Of a stretch of DNA of 64,000 nucleotides, positions 1 to 11,036 are shown in pieces. Source of the stretch: Rapana venosa. Lineage: Eukaryota; Mollusca; Gastropoda; Neogastropoda; Muricidae. The notes under the pieces are model-generated. The model searched no databases. It worked only from the letters and a program-made list of their open reading frames with translations, and was not told the DNA's origin. The stretch spans positions 67,524,747 through 67,588,746 of the forward strand of contig CM054135.1 of the NCBI GenBank assembly GCA_028751875.1, in the 5' to 3' direction. The stretch's first letter is position 1; every line of letters begins with the position of its first letter. A program made the translations under genes and the position numbers.

Positions 1-500
1 AAAATGTGGTAATAATGAGAAAACAGTCAAAGGGCATCAGTTTTCAGGCATCTGCCGCAGACTGGTGGGGAGGTCAAATTTCTCCACAGTCAGTGTGTGT
101 AGCACAGGTCAGGAATGTGCCGTGTAGGACGTTATTTTCTGGCTCACACTTTTTCCTAACGGCAGCATTTCCTTCCTCCTCTTCCTCATAAGCGTTTAAT
201 ATCGGGCTCACTTAACATTTATCGTTCAAATGTTTCTACTTCCAAGACAATAACATTAATTCATCGTCTCGCTATTCAGATGAATTGTCTGCTACCAAAG
301 AAGATGCCTTTTTTTTCACCATGCTGCTACGATTGAAAAGCGTTCCGGTCGCTGGCTGTTATTTCTTCCTTCCCTCCCTACTACACGCATGTTAGTGGTC
401 TAAATTTATCACTGGCACCCTATGAAACCCTCCCTGCATTGCCCCACCAATTTTCAGACACATAGTGTGAAAACCACGAGATTTGTGTGTGATGGAAAAG
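1..500. other. PIKFYVE intron, no feature recognised
   Basis: Noncoding stretch upstream of the first visible PIKFYVE exon. I see no reading frame resembling the missing PIKfyve domains and no repeat shared with the rest of the window. It is presumably intronic. Confidence 0.5.
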
Positions 501-510
501 TACTGCCCAT

Positions 511-765
511 GTAGTATGTTCTTTCGAGCCAGAAGGCCCATAGAGCCGGAGCTTATCCTGGTTTCTGTAGCGTTAAGCGAACTGATGGTTTTTCACCACC
601 CCTGTGACAGGACGCTAGTCTGTCGCCAGATACTTCCCCAGCAGAGCTGGTACCCACTTGTACACCTGGGTGGAGTGAGGAAAATAGGAGTAAAGTGTCT
701 TTCCCAAGGACACAACACCGAGCCGAGCGGGGATCGAACCCGCGACCTCTGGATCACGAGTTGAC
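511..765 (-). mobile_element. tRNA-derived SINE, family A, 5'-truncated, with target-site duplication
   Basis: On the minus strand the element carries a tRNA B-box (GGTTCGATCCC), then a body with CACCCAGGTGTACAA and GGGTACCA, and ends in CATACTAC. It is nearly identical to the full copy at 38585-38870 but lacks the A-box half of the tRNA head. The 9-bp sequence ACTGCCCAT flanks it at 502-510 and 766-774, which is a target-site duplication. The body resembles the conserved central domain of animal MetaSINEs; that family assignment is tentative. Confidence 0.85.
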
Positions 766-1014
766 ACTGCCCATGTGGGCAGCACCAAATGTCGGCTGCG
801 GTCGTATTGGAATCTAGCCGCCGCCGCCGTTACTGTTGGCTGCAGCCGTAATGGGGTCAAGACGGTTAAAGTGTGGTAAATTCATTTGGACTTGAACTTT
901 AAAAATTGGTGTCATTATTTCAGTTCACTAAAGCTATAGGTATTATGTGCCATTCATCTAAACAAATGAAAAACTCCTGAAGGGTGCTTTATGTATGTGC
1001 TCATTTCAATGGAG

Positions 1015-4000
1015 AAAGTAATGATGATTCACAATGGACATGGTGACAGGTTCATCCGTTCCCTCAGTCGCTGCAAACCTTGGGAAGCAAAGGGTGGCAA
1101 GTCAGGCTCTGCTTTCTGCAAAACTGATGGTGAGTGTGAAGGGAAAAGAGTCGGTCAGTTTTGTCTGTCTGCTTGTTTTTGCCAAAGAGTATTTGACTTT
1201 CTGTTCTGGATTTCTCAGTAAAATCTATGAATCTTTGCTTGCAAGAAATGTACAAGTATCCACATGTTTGTTTATGTCAGTGTGTACATATGTGTTCATG
1301 ACTTTTTGTTGATGTTCCTCAGCTAGAGTTCCAAGGTTCACCAGTGGTGAGAATTTGAATATGCATATGTTTTTACAGGTAGCCACATTCCAACTTTGGG
1401 AATGGTGTCTAAACAAGACACCTGTGTACATATGTTTTTTGAAATTTTGTCATTCATTCCAACTGGCAATCAATGGTTTACTCTTCTCAAAGGCAGAACA
1501 GGTTTTTAATGTGTATGTAAAATATTCTGCGTGCATTCACACACAGGGCCTCAGTTTATGGTCTCATCCAAAGGACTGTTTACAATTTATTGACTAGAAT
1601 TGTTATCAGTTGTGAGTGTCCTTTTCTGTTATTTGTCATTCAGTTTTTCAAAGTTTCTATAATTAAAGAGGATGGAAAGATGTTCATAAACATTACTGAT
1701 CAGTTCATGCCAAGTGATACTGTATTTCAGATGACAGATTCATCATGAAGCAGATGTCGTCGATGGAGGCAGATTCCTTCGAGAAGTTTGGCCCTCAGTA
1801 CTTCTACTACATCACCAAAGCCTGCACTGAAAAGGTTAGTTTGAAGCAAAGGTGATGAGTCAGTATGGTCTTGTGTGCTATCATTTCCATTGTGTTATCA
1901 AAGTTAAACAAAGGTAATGATAAACCATCTGCATGAGACACAGGTTTGATGCTACACCATAGTTGTTCATGCACCATCTTGTTTTGTGCCAGATCAGATT
2001 GCCCCATAGAATGTTGAAAGTGTGGTAACATCATATACTTAATTGTCTTGTGTTTGTGCTGTTTTGTTGTTTATATATCTCACTGTGTAATGCTGAATTT
2101 TCTTATGAACATTTGTTTTTTGTCTTAATATTTTATGTGCTTTTAGTTAATGCTGTTAAGAGGATTCTGTTGTATCAGTTCATTCAGAAAATGTACATTG
2201 ACTGATACAGTACTCCAAAGTGAAACAAAACATTACATACCTTTGTCATTGACTTCAGAGCCCCACAGCTCTGGCCAAGATTCTGGGAGTGTATCGCATA
2301 GGATTCCGTAATGCCCAGACCAACACCACCCTGAAGCAGGACCTGCTTGTGATGGAGAATCTCTTCTACAACCGGAAAATCTCACAGGTATGCTTGTGCG
2401 TCTGACAGGATGATTAGGGATGTATGTGTCGAGGGAAAACTGTCTGCCATACACAAACTAGTTTGCATGGCTGAACAACTGTTTTTATGTGCATTTGTGA
2501 AAATAAAATTAAGTTGCATGCACACGCTCATACAAACATGCGTGCACAGCCCTGCACATGCATGCATGCACGCACACAACACACCCACAAAGTCTTTCAG
2601 ATGAGACTATAAACTGAGGCCCCATGTGCAAACACACAAAGAAATCTTGTGCATACATTAAAACCTTTCTACCTTTTGGAAGAGTAGGTTTGTGTGCTGG
2701 TGGGTACTAATGACAAAAATTTACAGTACTGCATGTACACAGGCACTGGATATTTAATAAAAAGTACATGAGCGCTTGTTCATTATTCTTGAAATAAAAG
2801 AATTCAAATAAATAACCACACACACACACATACACACACAGTAAAGCACATGCAAAGCATCATAGTCTACACGGTGTCTAAACTGTAGCACTGTCAGCTC
2901 AGCAGGCTGCTCTGTCAGTCAGAGGCAAAGTCTTTGACAGGTGCCTTCAACATAGAAATTGAAGTCCATGAATTAAAATTTAAATGGGTAAATTTGTAAT
3001 AACACATTTTTCTTCAGAGATGGAAATAATCCTCTCTCCTTCCTGTGGCTTTTTCAGTCTTGAAAATTGGGGTCACTACCATTTTCCCCTACAAAGTCTT
3101 TCATGTACTATGCTCCTCCATAATTTGTATTCTGAGTTAAGAAATGGTATGTGAACGATGGTTGCAGAAATTTGACCTGAAGGGTTCAATGCGTAACCGG
3201 TTGGTGAACACAGCAGGCAAGCAGGCAGAGGAGGAACTGGTGCTGTTAGATGAGAACCTGCTGAAAGGTGAGTCTGCTCATTAGTAGGGCATGTCTTGAC
3301 TTATAGAGAATGTGAGGGGTGCTGTTGCAATGTCCATGTTGTGAATTTGGAGATGTGTCCAAGCAGCTCTGCTTCAACGTGGGTTCTGATAGTGTACAGG
3401 CTTTTTGTATGTCAGGTTTGGTTTTTTTAATTTGCTAGTTTTCAAATACTGATAATAATAATAACACTTTATTTGGTTTGCGCTTTCCATTAAACAATGG
3501 GTAATGCTCAAAGTGTATTAAATGGGTAAAATTATATATTTAGACTTGATTTCTACATTCTTTGCATTGCATTCATCTTTTCATCACACCACAGCCATTT
3601 AGTACAAGCAGAACTGCATGAAACAAAATTACAAATATCATCACCAATCACTCGCAACCACCCCCTTCCCTACTCTTTTCTGCCTCCTGTCAGTCAACGC
3701 TTTTTTTTTTTAGATAAAAGAAAAGTTTTACCAGTAAAAGTATACAGTTTTTCTGTGAGGATTGTATGAGTGAGAAAATGACAAATTTAATGAAAAAGCA
3801 ATTATGTGTAGGGTCATAAAAATTCAGTGACTGGGTAAAAACTGTAGTAGAAGTAACGGGGTGACAGAAAAGGAAAGTGAAGTGACAGAAATGGAGAGGT
3901 TGATGACATCAGTTATGCTGCTGAAAATGATAGGTTTTAAGTGCCTTTTTAAACATGTGGAGAGACACAATATGGAAGTTGCCTGAATGAAGGGAGTTCC

Positions 4001-6255
4001 ATACCATTGACATTGGGATTTTTGGCATTTTGAAAGAGGCCCATAGGTAGTGCTTGTGCTTTTGTTATAATTGTTTTTTCTGTGTCCTCTAGACTTCTCT
4101 TCCTGTCATCTGCACTGCGATAGTACTGCTTTGTTTGGACACGTTGTTCAGGGAATTGGCAGTAATTGAATAAAACATATTTATTTCAAACTCGCTTTCT
4201 GGCAAATCTGTCTAGGAGCAGAGGTTTGGACTCAGTAAATTTCGGCAGTAGATTCAAAGCGAAAGGTCTCTAGCTTTGTACTCAGTAATTGTTGCAGAAA
4301 GTGTTCCTAGCATTACTTTCACTACATGCCTGTGTATACTACTGAAGAGTATAAAACACACGATGACCTTTCAGAATTAGTATTCATTGGTATTTCTTGT
4401 GTGTGCTGTTTCAGCCAGTGTAGACAGCCCGCTGTACATGCGTCCTCACTCCAAGAGTGTGCTGAAGGCAGCCATCACCAGTGACTCCACTTTCCTGTCT
4501 ACCAACCTGGTGATGGACTACTCCCTGCTGGTGGGGCTGGATGATGTCACCAAGGAGCTGGTGGTCGGCATCATAGGTCAGTTTTCTTCCCAACCCCCCT
4601 TCCTTTTTTTTCAGTCATTGCATTTAGCTCTTTGGGATGCCTCTGTGTACTTGCTCTACACAAGATTCCATTTTTATTACATTTATTATATCATGCTGGC
4701 TGTAAAGGTTCTTTCTAGCATCATTTTCACTACATGCCTGTGTATACTGTTAGAGAATATAGACCACACAACTGTTAGAGCCATCTGTCATGATCCACTG
4801 CATCATTACTTCAAATAAAATTTCCTGTCCCTTCCTGCTGAGGCTTTGTTACCAATGCGCTTTTTTAATATGTGCCATTGCTGTGTTCAGAGCAATTTAT
4901 CTTTTTTATTACGTGTATTTATACATGGATACTTACTGTGTTCAGCTTGGTATTACTATTGTTTTTGCCGATCTGTATTCATGCATAAGTGTTTTGAGAA
5001 AAATTATGTCAAAATGGTCAGATCTGTCTGATAACTCAAAACGTATTCCAAGCAGGGAATGGTCTTCCTTCCTTGGCGTCATTCTGGGAAGTCTCAGTAT
5101 TAGTATTGTGTACAGTTGTGACATATATATTTCCATATCTATCCTCTGGATGACGTATGACCTTATTTAATGTGTGTGTGTGTTTCCAGATTACATCCGT
5201 ACATTTACCTGGGACAAGAAGCTGGAGATGGTGATCAAAACATCGTGGGGAGGTCAAGGTAATGGAGCGAAGAAGATTTCTGATTACATGCCCTTCATGT
5301 TTGTTAATTTCCTTGTTGGCATATGGTCTATTCAGAAGAAAGATGGAATTTTGCTTATAATTTTATTTGAAGCATATGGTAGCTGTACGTTAATAACTTT
5401 CATATTTATTTATTCTTTTATTTTGAAGATAATGGAATAAGCACTCTTGTGCTTTTTTTACATCCAGTCTCCATGTTTATGCAGTTTTTTAAAAAATTGG
5501 TCATCCTTTCCCACCGGCACACAATGGCCTACTCTTCCATGATGTTTGCTACAGGCAAGATGCCAACAGTGGTGTCCCCACAGCTGTACAGAGGGCGCTT
5601 TCTGGAAGCTATGGATCGCTACTTCCTCAATGTCCCTGACCAGTGGAGCGGATTGGGCAGAGGTAAGTCCTCAACAGCTACAGAAAACCGATAAATTCCC
5701 CATCTTTGAAGAAAGAATGGCCTCCATTTAAAAAGAAGTTAAGAAAACCAAAACGATGTCTTTTTGTTAATGTGATATTGTTTGTTGTATTATGTAACCT
5801 CATAAAGGAATCCACAGCAGTAAAAGTGTTGTCACTGGCAAAATTATGTTTAAAAAACAAAAACAAAACCCACTCTTGTAGGGAAAAAAATGCATCTCCA
5901 CAGCAAAAATAAACAAAGAAATAGAAAAATGACCTCACTACACTTGTTGCAAGACACTCTTCCCAGGGAGATCATCCAAAATTTCACTCAGAAATCTGCC
6001 ATGACTGTTAAGTGGTATACAGTTCAGTACAAAATAATACAACACAGCAAAACACAACCCATTAACAACACAATACAAGACAACAAAACGCCAAAGAACA
6101 CAATACAATTCAGTGCAAGAGGGAATATCTGTACAGAAAAGCATCAGTTGTCTTATTACAGTGTTGTTCCCTGTGTCGCAGACTACCCTCCATCCAAGGA
6201 GCAGCAGAAGGAGGATGCAGATGTAGAGGCCTCCCACACCTCCAGCAAACGTTGA
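1015..6255 (+). CDS. PIKFYVE: PIKfyve lipid kinase, C-terminal kinase domain (partial, 5' end outside window)
   Basis: Eight exons read through in frame: 1015 (or 1050)-1129, 1731-1834, 2259-2387, 3168-3267, 4415-4576, 5190-5258, 5555-5662 and 6182-6255, about 286 residues, all introns GT-AG. The product is the catalytic end of the 1-phosphatidylinositol-3-phosphate 5-kinase that makes PI(3,5)P2 on endolysosomes. Visible motifs are the glycine loop GGKSGSAF, the catalytic lysine in RFIMKQM, KFDLKGS, the MDYSLLVG catalytic motif, and IIDYIRTFTWDKKLE leading into the activation loop GGQGKMPTVVSP, all closely matching animal PIKfyve. The FYVE, DEP, chaperonin-like and upstream exons are not in the window. 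The first exon's acceptor is ambiguous (AG at 1014 or 1049). The last exon adds an unusual hydrophilic tail of about 24 residues after the conserved WSGLGR. Reading past the donor at 5663 would instead end the protein at 5694. Gene identity is near certain; the first boundary is not. Confidence 0.95.
1316..1412 (-). repeat. Unnamed ~100-bp dispersed repeat F, copy 1
   Basis: This is one of eight related copies in the window. The + strand reads CTCAGCTAGAGTTCCAAGG, then TGGTGAGA, then a segment around ATGCATATG, and ends at CATTCCAACTTTGGG. I give it minus orientation because other copies carry an A-rich tail on the opposite strand. It lies in the intron between the first two visible PIKFYVE exons. 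Confidence 0.7.
1430..1590 (-). mobile_element. SINE family B fragment
   Basis: Minus-strand piece of the family B body. It contains the reverse complements of the family's segments around GATGAGACTATAAAC and AGAGTAGGCC, and aligns by eye with the full copies at 13433-13790 and 15990-16320. Both ends are missing and it is diverged. It sits directly beside repeat F in a PIKFYVE intron. Confidence 0.6.
2590..2812 (+). mobile_element. SINE family B, head-less copy
   Basis: This copy starts within the body (AGATGAGACTATAAACTGAG) and runs to the 3' end (GAAATAAAAGAATTCAAATAAATA), lacking the tRNA-like head. A (CA)n tract follows at 2816-2840. It lies in a PIKFYVE intron. Confidence 0.75.
4304..4362 (+). 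repeat. Direct repeat flanking PIKFYVE exon 4415-4576, left copy
   Basis: It shares TTTCACTACATGCCTGTG and neighbouring bases with 4711-4772, offset by about 408 bp. The two copies bracket one PIKFYVE exon. I cannot say whether they derive from a dispersed repeat. Confidence 0.75.
4711..4772 (+). repeat. Direct repeat flanking PIKFYVE exon 4415-4576, right copy
   Basis: Partner of 4304-4362. The core of about 25 bases is identical, with diverged flanks. Confidence 0.75.
5405..5541 (-). mobile_element. SINE family B 3' half abutting a PIKFYVE splice acceptor
   Basis: The minus-strand family B tail and body (reading on + as ATAATGGAATAAGCACTC, then ACACAATGGCCTACTCTTCC) stop about 13 bases before the exon at 5555. 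SINE sequence therefore fills the branch-point and pyrimidine-tract region of this intron. The head is missing. Confidence 0.8.
5820..6115 (+). mobile_element. SINE family C body and A/C-rich tail (diverged)
   Basis: The segment holding TTTCACTCAGAAATCTGCC aligns with 38475-38505 (TTTCACACTGAGAAATCTGC). It is followed by a tail rich in AACAC and AATACAA units. It fills most of the last PIKFYVE intron. Its 5' boundary is uncertain. Confidence 0.55.
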
Positions 6256-7330
6256 TATCAGACCAGTCATTCAACACCCTGATCCCTTACAAGACCTCAG
6301 TCTTCAGTGCTGTACTGTTGCCCGCCTGGTTTACAAGACTTAAAGGACAGCTTTATGGAACAAGATGACCTGGTGCCACATGTTCTTGTCATTCAGTCTG
6401 ACCTCGGTAAACCACAAAATTGTCCTGCTTCACAAAAGAGGCTACTGTTAAACATCAGCTGTAGGGTGTATGGTGATTGTTTTTCTTCTTTTAAATTTTT
6501 TTTTTATAGGGCTTTATAAACTGATATGTTCCCACAGTTGTCATGATAGTTATTTTCTCCAGAGGGCTTACAGGACAGGAATTTTCTGATATGATACAGC
6601 ATAAGATGTGCCACCATAAAAAAAAAAGCCTACGCACACAAAAACTACACCTGTTAGAGGTATTGTCGCTGAGCTGAACAGTCATTATTGACTTAGACTT
6701 TTTGTCAGGTGTCTTGTTTTACTGCTCCTGCCTTTGATATCAGTTCACACTCGGTTTTGCCTGATAAGTGTTGCTGTTTTCATTTGGTCATCATTTGCCT
6801 GCAGAGATGATAAATCCTGTAAGGGTTAAAAGAAAAAAGTTGTATGTATTACAAAACTGTTCATGATTTTTGGAAGAAAAAATATGTGATACTCAGATAA
6901 GTTTAAATGCACTTTAATGGACTGAGAAAATGGATGCCTTTTTTGTGTATTAATGGAATTGGGGGTGGGGTGAGACTTAAAGTAAGGAGGGGGTAAAAGC
7001 TGGTGCAATATCCATTCCATCTGCCTTTCTAACTGTAACTTGGATAATGAAGGTGGAATTGTTTTGAATGGTTTTTAAGATTGTGTATGGTAATCAGTTA
7101 ATACTTGCTTATCTTCAGCAGTATTTCACTGATCTTGAGGGGACCAGTGACAAAAGGGCATTTTTGTCATGCATACTGCACTGATGTACAATTTTCTGTA
7201 AATGAGAAACATAGTTGATGCCCTCGCTCTCTTCCTTCCATCCTCTCCCCCATTCATTTTGACTACACTCCCACCCTTTAGTATGAAATGGAGAAAAATG
7301 TTGTGCCTTTGTAATCAGAGTTCGGTGAAA

Positions 7331-7686
7331 GGGAGTTGGAGAAATATAAAGTGGAAGAACGTGACATCTCTGCTTCACAGAAATAGTGGAATAGCGAATT
7401 TGCTTTTAAAACTTATGTACATGTAAAGACCACCTAGATCCACATCATTATATGAATATTGTATTTTCAGTAAAGTCTTTTAAGAGGTTAAAAGATGACT
7501 CCGTTTTAGGGAGTTGGAGAAATATAAAGTGGAAGAACGTGACATCTCTGCTTCACAGAAATAGTGGAATGGCGAATTCGATTTTAAAACTTATGTACAT
7601 GTAAAGACCACCTAGATCCACATCATTATATGAATATTGTATTTTCAGTAAAGTCTTTTAAGAGGTTAAAAGATGACTCCCGTTTT
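7331..7686 (+). repeat. 178-bp tandem duplication
   Basis: Two adjacent copies, 7331-7508 and 7509-7686, begin GGGAGTTGGAGAAATATAAA and differ at only a few bases. This is a recent tandem duplication in the PIKFYVE 3' UTR or downstream region. Confidence 0.95.
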
Positions 7687-7924
7687 GCATAGACAGCAGA
7701 AAAAACATTGTAGGTATTGCTTTTCAAAAATAGCATAAGCCTACCAGATATGATAAAATTAAGCACACATTTGGTAAAATGGCACAACTTGTGATATTTT
7801 CTCTTTATTCTTTGTTTTGAAGAGTGGGTTTGAATGTTGTGAAACTTATGTAAAGAGCCTTTCTTTGTGAGGTGATATCTTTTTGCCTATGTCTGATGGA
7901 TAGTTGTTTCCTTTGTGTGTTTGT

Positions 7925-7996
7925 GTCTGTGAATAAATACTGTGTCTGTGAATAAATACTATGTTTGTGTCTGTAAATAAATACTATGCTGTGTCT
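7925..7996 (+). terminator. Triplicated polyadenylation-signal cassette
   Basis: AATAAA occurs at 7932-7937, 7951-7956 and 7976-7981, each in a repeat of TGTGTCTGTGAATAAATACT type, with a fourth unit lacking the hexamer. A GT-rich block suited to a downstream element sits between signals. This is a plausible PIKFYVE poly(A) site, with no transcript evidence. Confidence 0.45.
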
Positions 7997-8706
7997 GTGA
8001 AAAACTGAAACCCATATACCTTAACTGCTTTGTTGTAGATATGTTTAGAGCAGAAGGAAACAGGTGGGTGCAGGCTTCACTGACAGTGCTGCATAAATTT
8101 ATAAACAAAACAAAAATTCAGACCATATTCACAATGATAATGCAGATCTTAAAACTGATGCAAATCGTGCTTTCTACATGTCCAAAAGTTTGTAACTACA
8201 AACAGCAGTTTAACAACAGCAGGCAAAATGTTTCATTCTGATTTGTATGTTACATCAGTAATATCAATGATTTTGGTCCGGTTCAAGAAAGAAGAAACGT
8301 TTTGTTCAATATATGTTGGAAACATACATACAGCAATTTAAAAAACAACAACAACAGAAAAAGAACCTGGAAGATGATTTAGTTAAATGTAACTCACCTT
8401 TAATGAAAGTGTGCTGTGTGACATGGAACACTTAATTCTTAGCCATACATAATGCATTTATATATACATACTGCCATGATTGTTGTCTGGTGTGTGCATT
8501 TGTTTAAGAAGAGGCAGGGTAAGAAATTGTCCTTACAGTAACAGTCCATTTGAACTTGAATTGGGTCAGTACAACTTATTTTCTGTAAGCTCTTAATGGA
8601 CTAAATGCAATAGAAAGAAAAGGCATTCAACCATTGGAAAATGTGCTTCAAGATTAAGCAGAAAATGAACAATTTCTACAAATGAAACTTTGCTTACCCC
8701 CCATCG

Positions 8707-8734
8707 CCCCCCCCCCCCCCCCCCCCCCCCCCCC
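8707..8734 (+). repeat. (C)28 homopolymer
   Basis: Uninterrupted run of 28 C. Other long C runs on the + strand are at 9068-9086, 16350-16371, 21374-21387, 34195-34208, 37124-37152 and 41063-41084. G runs are at 26738-26753, 33053-33068 and 62210-62225. Confidence 0.95.
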
Positions 8735-10939
8735 AAAGCAAACTATGCTTTACAGATGTATTCCAAATGAGCATACATCCTGTGGCACTGTCTCCAGAGG
8801 GAAGCAACTGGAGTTATTTTATCTGTTGTATATATTGTTTTGTTGTGTTTGTTGGTAAAAATGGATGCATTCCTTTGTGGACCAGTTGCTTTCACTGATT
8901 TGTATGTCCGTTTTAAAAGAGTCATAGTGGCCATTGTTCAGTTTTAAGCTGAGAATTTGGTTTTCATTAAGTTGTATTGTGGACTTGAATTTGAGCAAAA
9001 CAGACTTTTGTAGGAAAGAAGGAATTCAGGAAAAAGCAAGTCACCATTGTCTGGGGTTTCTTTTTATCCCCCCCCCCCCCCCCCCCTTCCCATCCTGTTG
9101 TTTTGTACATGTAATACTTTTCAATCAACATGCTTGCCAGTATAGATGTGCACTTACTTTATCTTGCTGTGACTAATATATTTATTCATTTGTTTAATTC
9201 ATACTTACAAAGGGCTGAGATTTACCCTAACAGACCAAGCAGCTAGCTGGGTTCATAGCTGGGGAGAGGAAGAAGCCCAGTATTTTTTTCAGGCAGCCAG
9301 ACATTTTTAATTTAAAAATCAACAAGAACAGCAATGTAATCTTGCTAAAGATAAGAAAAAAAGAGGAGATTCACGAAACAAAATTAAAGCATGTCACTCA
9401 TTTTTTGTCAAACAGGAATGATTTTAAGTACAGTCAAGCTGACTGTGAAGTACAGACATGCTGACCTGTATGTACTATCTCGCTAATCAGATTCACATGG
9501 CAGATGCAAGTGTCTTGTGTACAGTGTATGAAATATATGCTGCTCAGGGATGTATTGAGGTCTGTACCCAAGTTTCTTGAACCATTAGCCTAGTTTAACC
9601 ATCAAAGTGTTTAGGCACCGATGCCAAAATTAAATCTCAGCCCTAGCTGCTAGCAATGCCATGCGTGAATTTACTCATGAAACAAATACCTCATTGATTT
9701 TTTGACAGTCTGTACATTCTGTCTAGCTTTCTCATGTGTTTAGCTTTTACATTTTGTTTTAAAAAAAGATTTTAATGAATAATTTATACATTCATAACTT
9801 AAAAAAAAAAATCATTCAGTTGTTTGTTTGTCTCTGACAGATTTAGAATAATTGTTTCCTCTTGGGTAATATTATAACCTGCACAAAAATATCATCAGTT
9901 TTATGGTCAGTTAAAAAAAACCACCAATTTCTGCAAGCCTCTGCTGGAAAGTTTTTGGGTTTTTGTTGTTTTTTTTCTTAAATATTTGCAGTGCCATGTA
10001 CCTTTTCATGAATTTCATCATTGTGTTTATTTTATTTGCACAAGTCATGACAGCTGATTTTAGAACTGATTTCAAGTGACAGTGATGAAAAAAACAACCC
10101 TGTAGTAAACTTTCAGAAGAAGAATTTCACTTGTGCATAAGACACTTGTTTTGTTGCAGTAACAGTAAAAGAACATACTAGGCGACTGTTGTTGACAGTA
10201 GTGGTATTGTTATTTGTTTGCCTGCACATGCGTTAGGATACACTGTATTGTTGTAAATTATAGATGAGTTTACATCAGCTTTTTTCCTGTGGGGATTTCT
10301 GTCATAGAGACAATAAGAAGGGTAAGATAATAGAAAAGTGCAACTGAAAGCTTTGTGCCTTATGTGATCTTCATTTTTGCCTTATTACTGTTACACTTAT
10401 CCATAACTTTTGCATCATTTGGATCATGCAGTATGATTTCAGTCTTAAAAGATGTGAGGTTTTTAGAAAGTCAAGTTACATGTTTTCATATAGATGAACT
10501 GTGCTAAGAGTTAGTATTTATGCAGTTTTTAACAGGAAGTTTAAAAATGTTCTTATTCTCATCTCTTTTTAAGGAAAGTTTCTTTGTTTTTTTACTTTCC
10601 TTTTTTGTATTTTCCTGTAAGTTCCACTACAGTCATTATCTAGTAATCTGCTTGTCAGGTAGCTGGAATTGCTTACGCATATGTTGCCTTTGAAAATGAC
10701 AGTTTTAGAGGACGAGATATCTGTAGATTATTAACTTTTACGTGTTGATTTTTTCAAATGCTTGTGAAGAGTTAAGTCACTTTGGGATTGCTTTTTGTGA
10801 TGTAGGAAAATTTTATAAACTGATGGCAGAGAAGAGGGAGGGATGCAGGATTGGCAAAGACTTAGGAGGATGGTGTTTAAACAAATGAAAATATCAGGGA
10901 TCCTTTATGATAAAAAAAAAAAGTATTGATCCCCCTGTT

Positions 10940-11036
10940 TCTCGGATAGAACTCCAAGGTTTACCAATGATGAGATTTTGCATATGCACCCATTTTCATG
11001 CACCATTAAGGTAGCCGCATTTCGGCTCTGGGGCGT
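10940..11036 (-). repeat. Repeat F, copy 2
   Basis: The + strand reads TAGAACTCCAAGGTTTACC, then GATGAGATTTTGCATATGC, then CACCATTAAGGTAGCCGC. It is closely related to the copies at 24394 and 63468. Confidence 0.75.
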
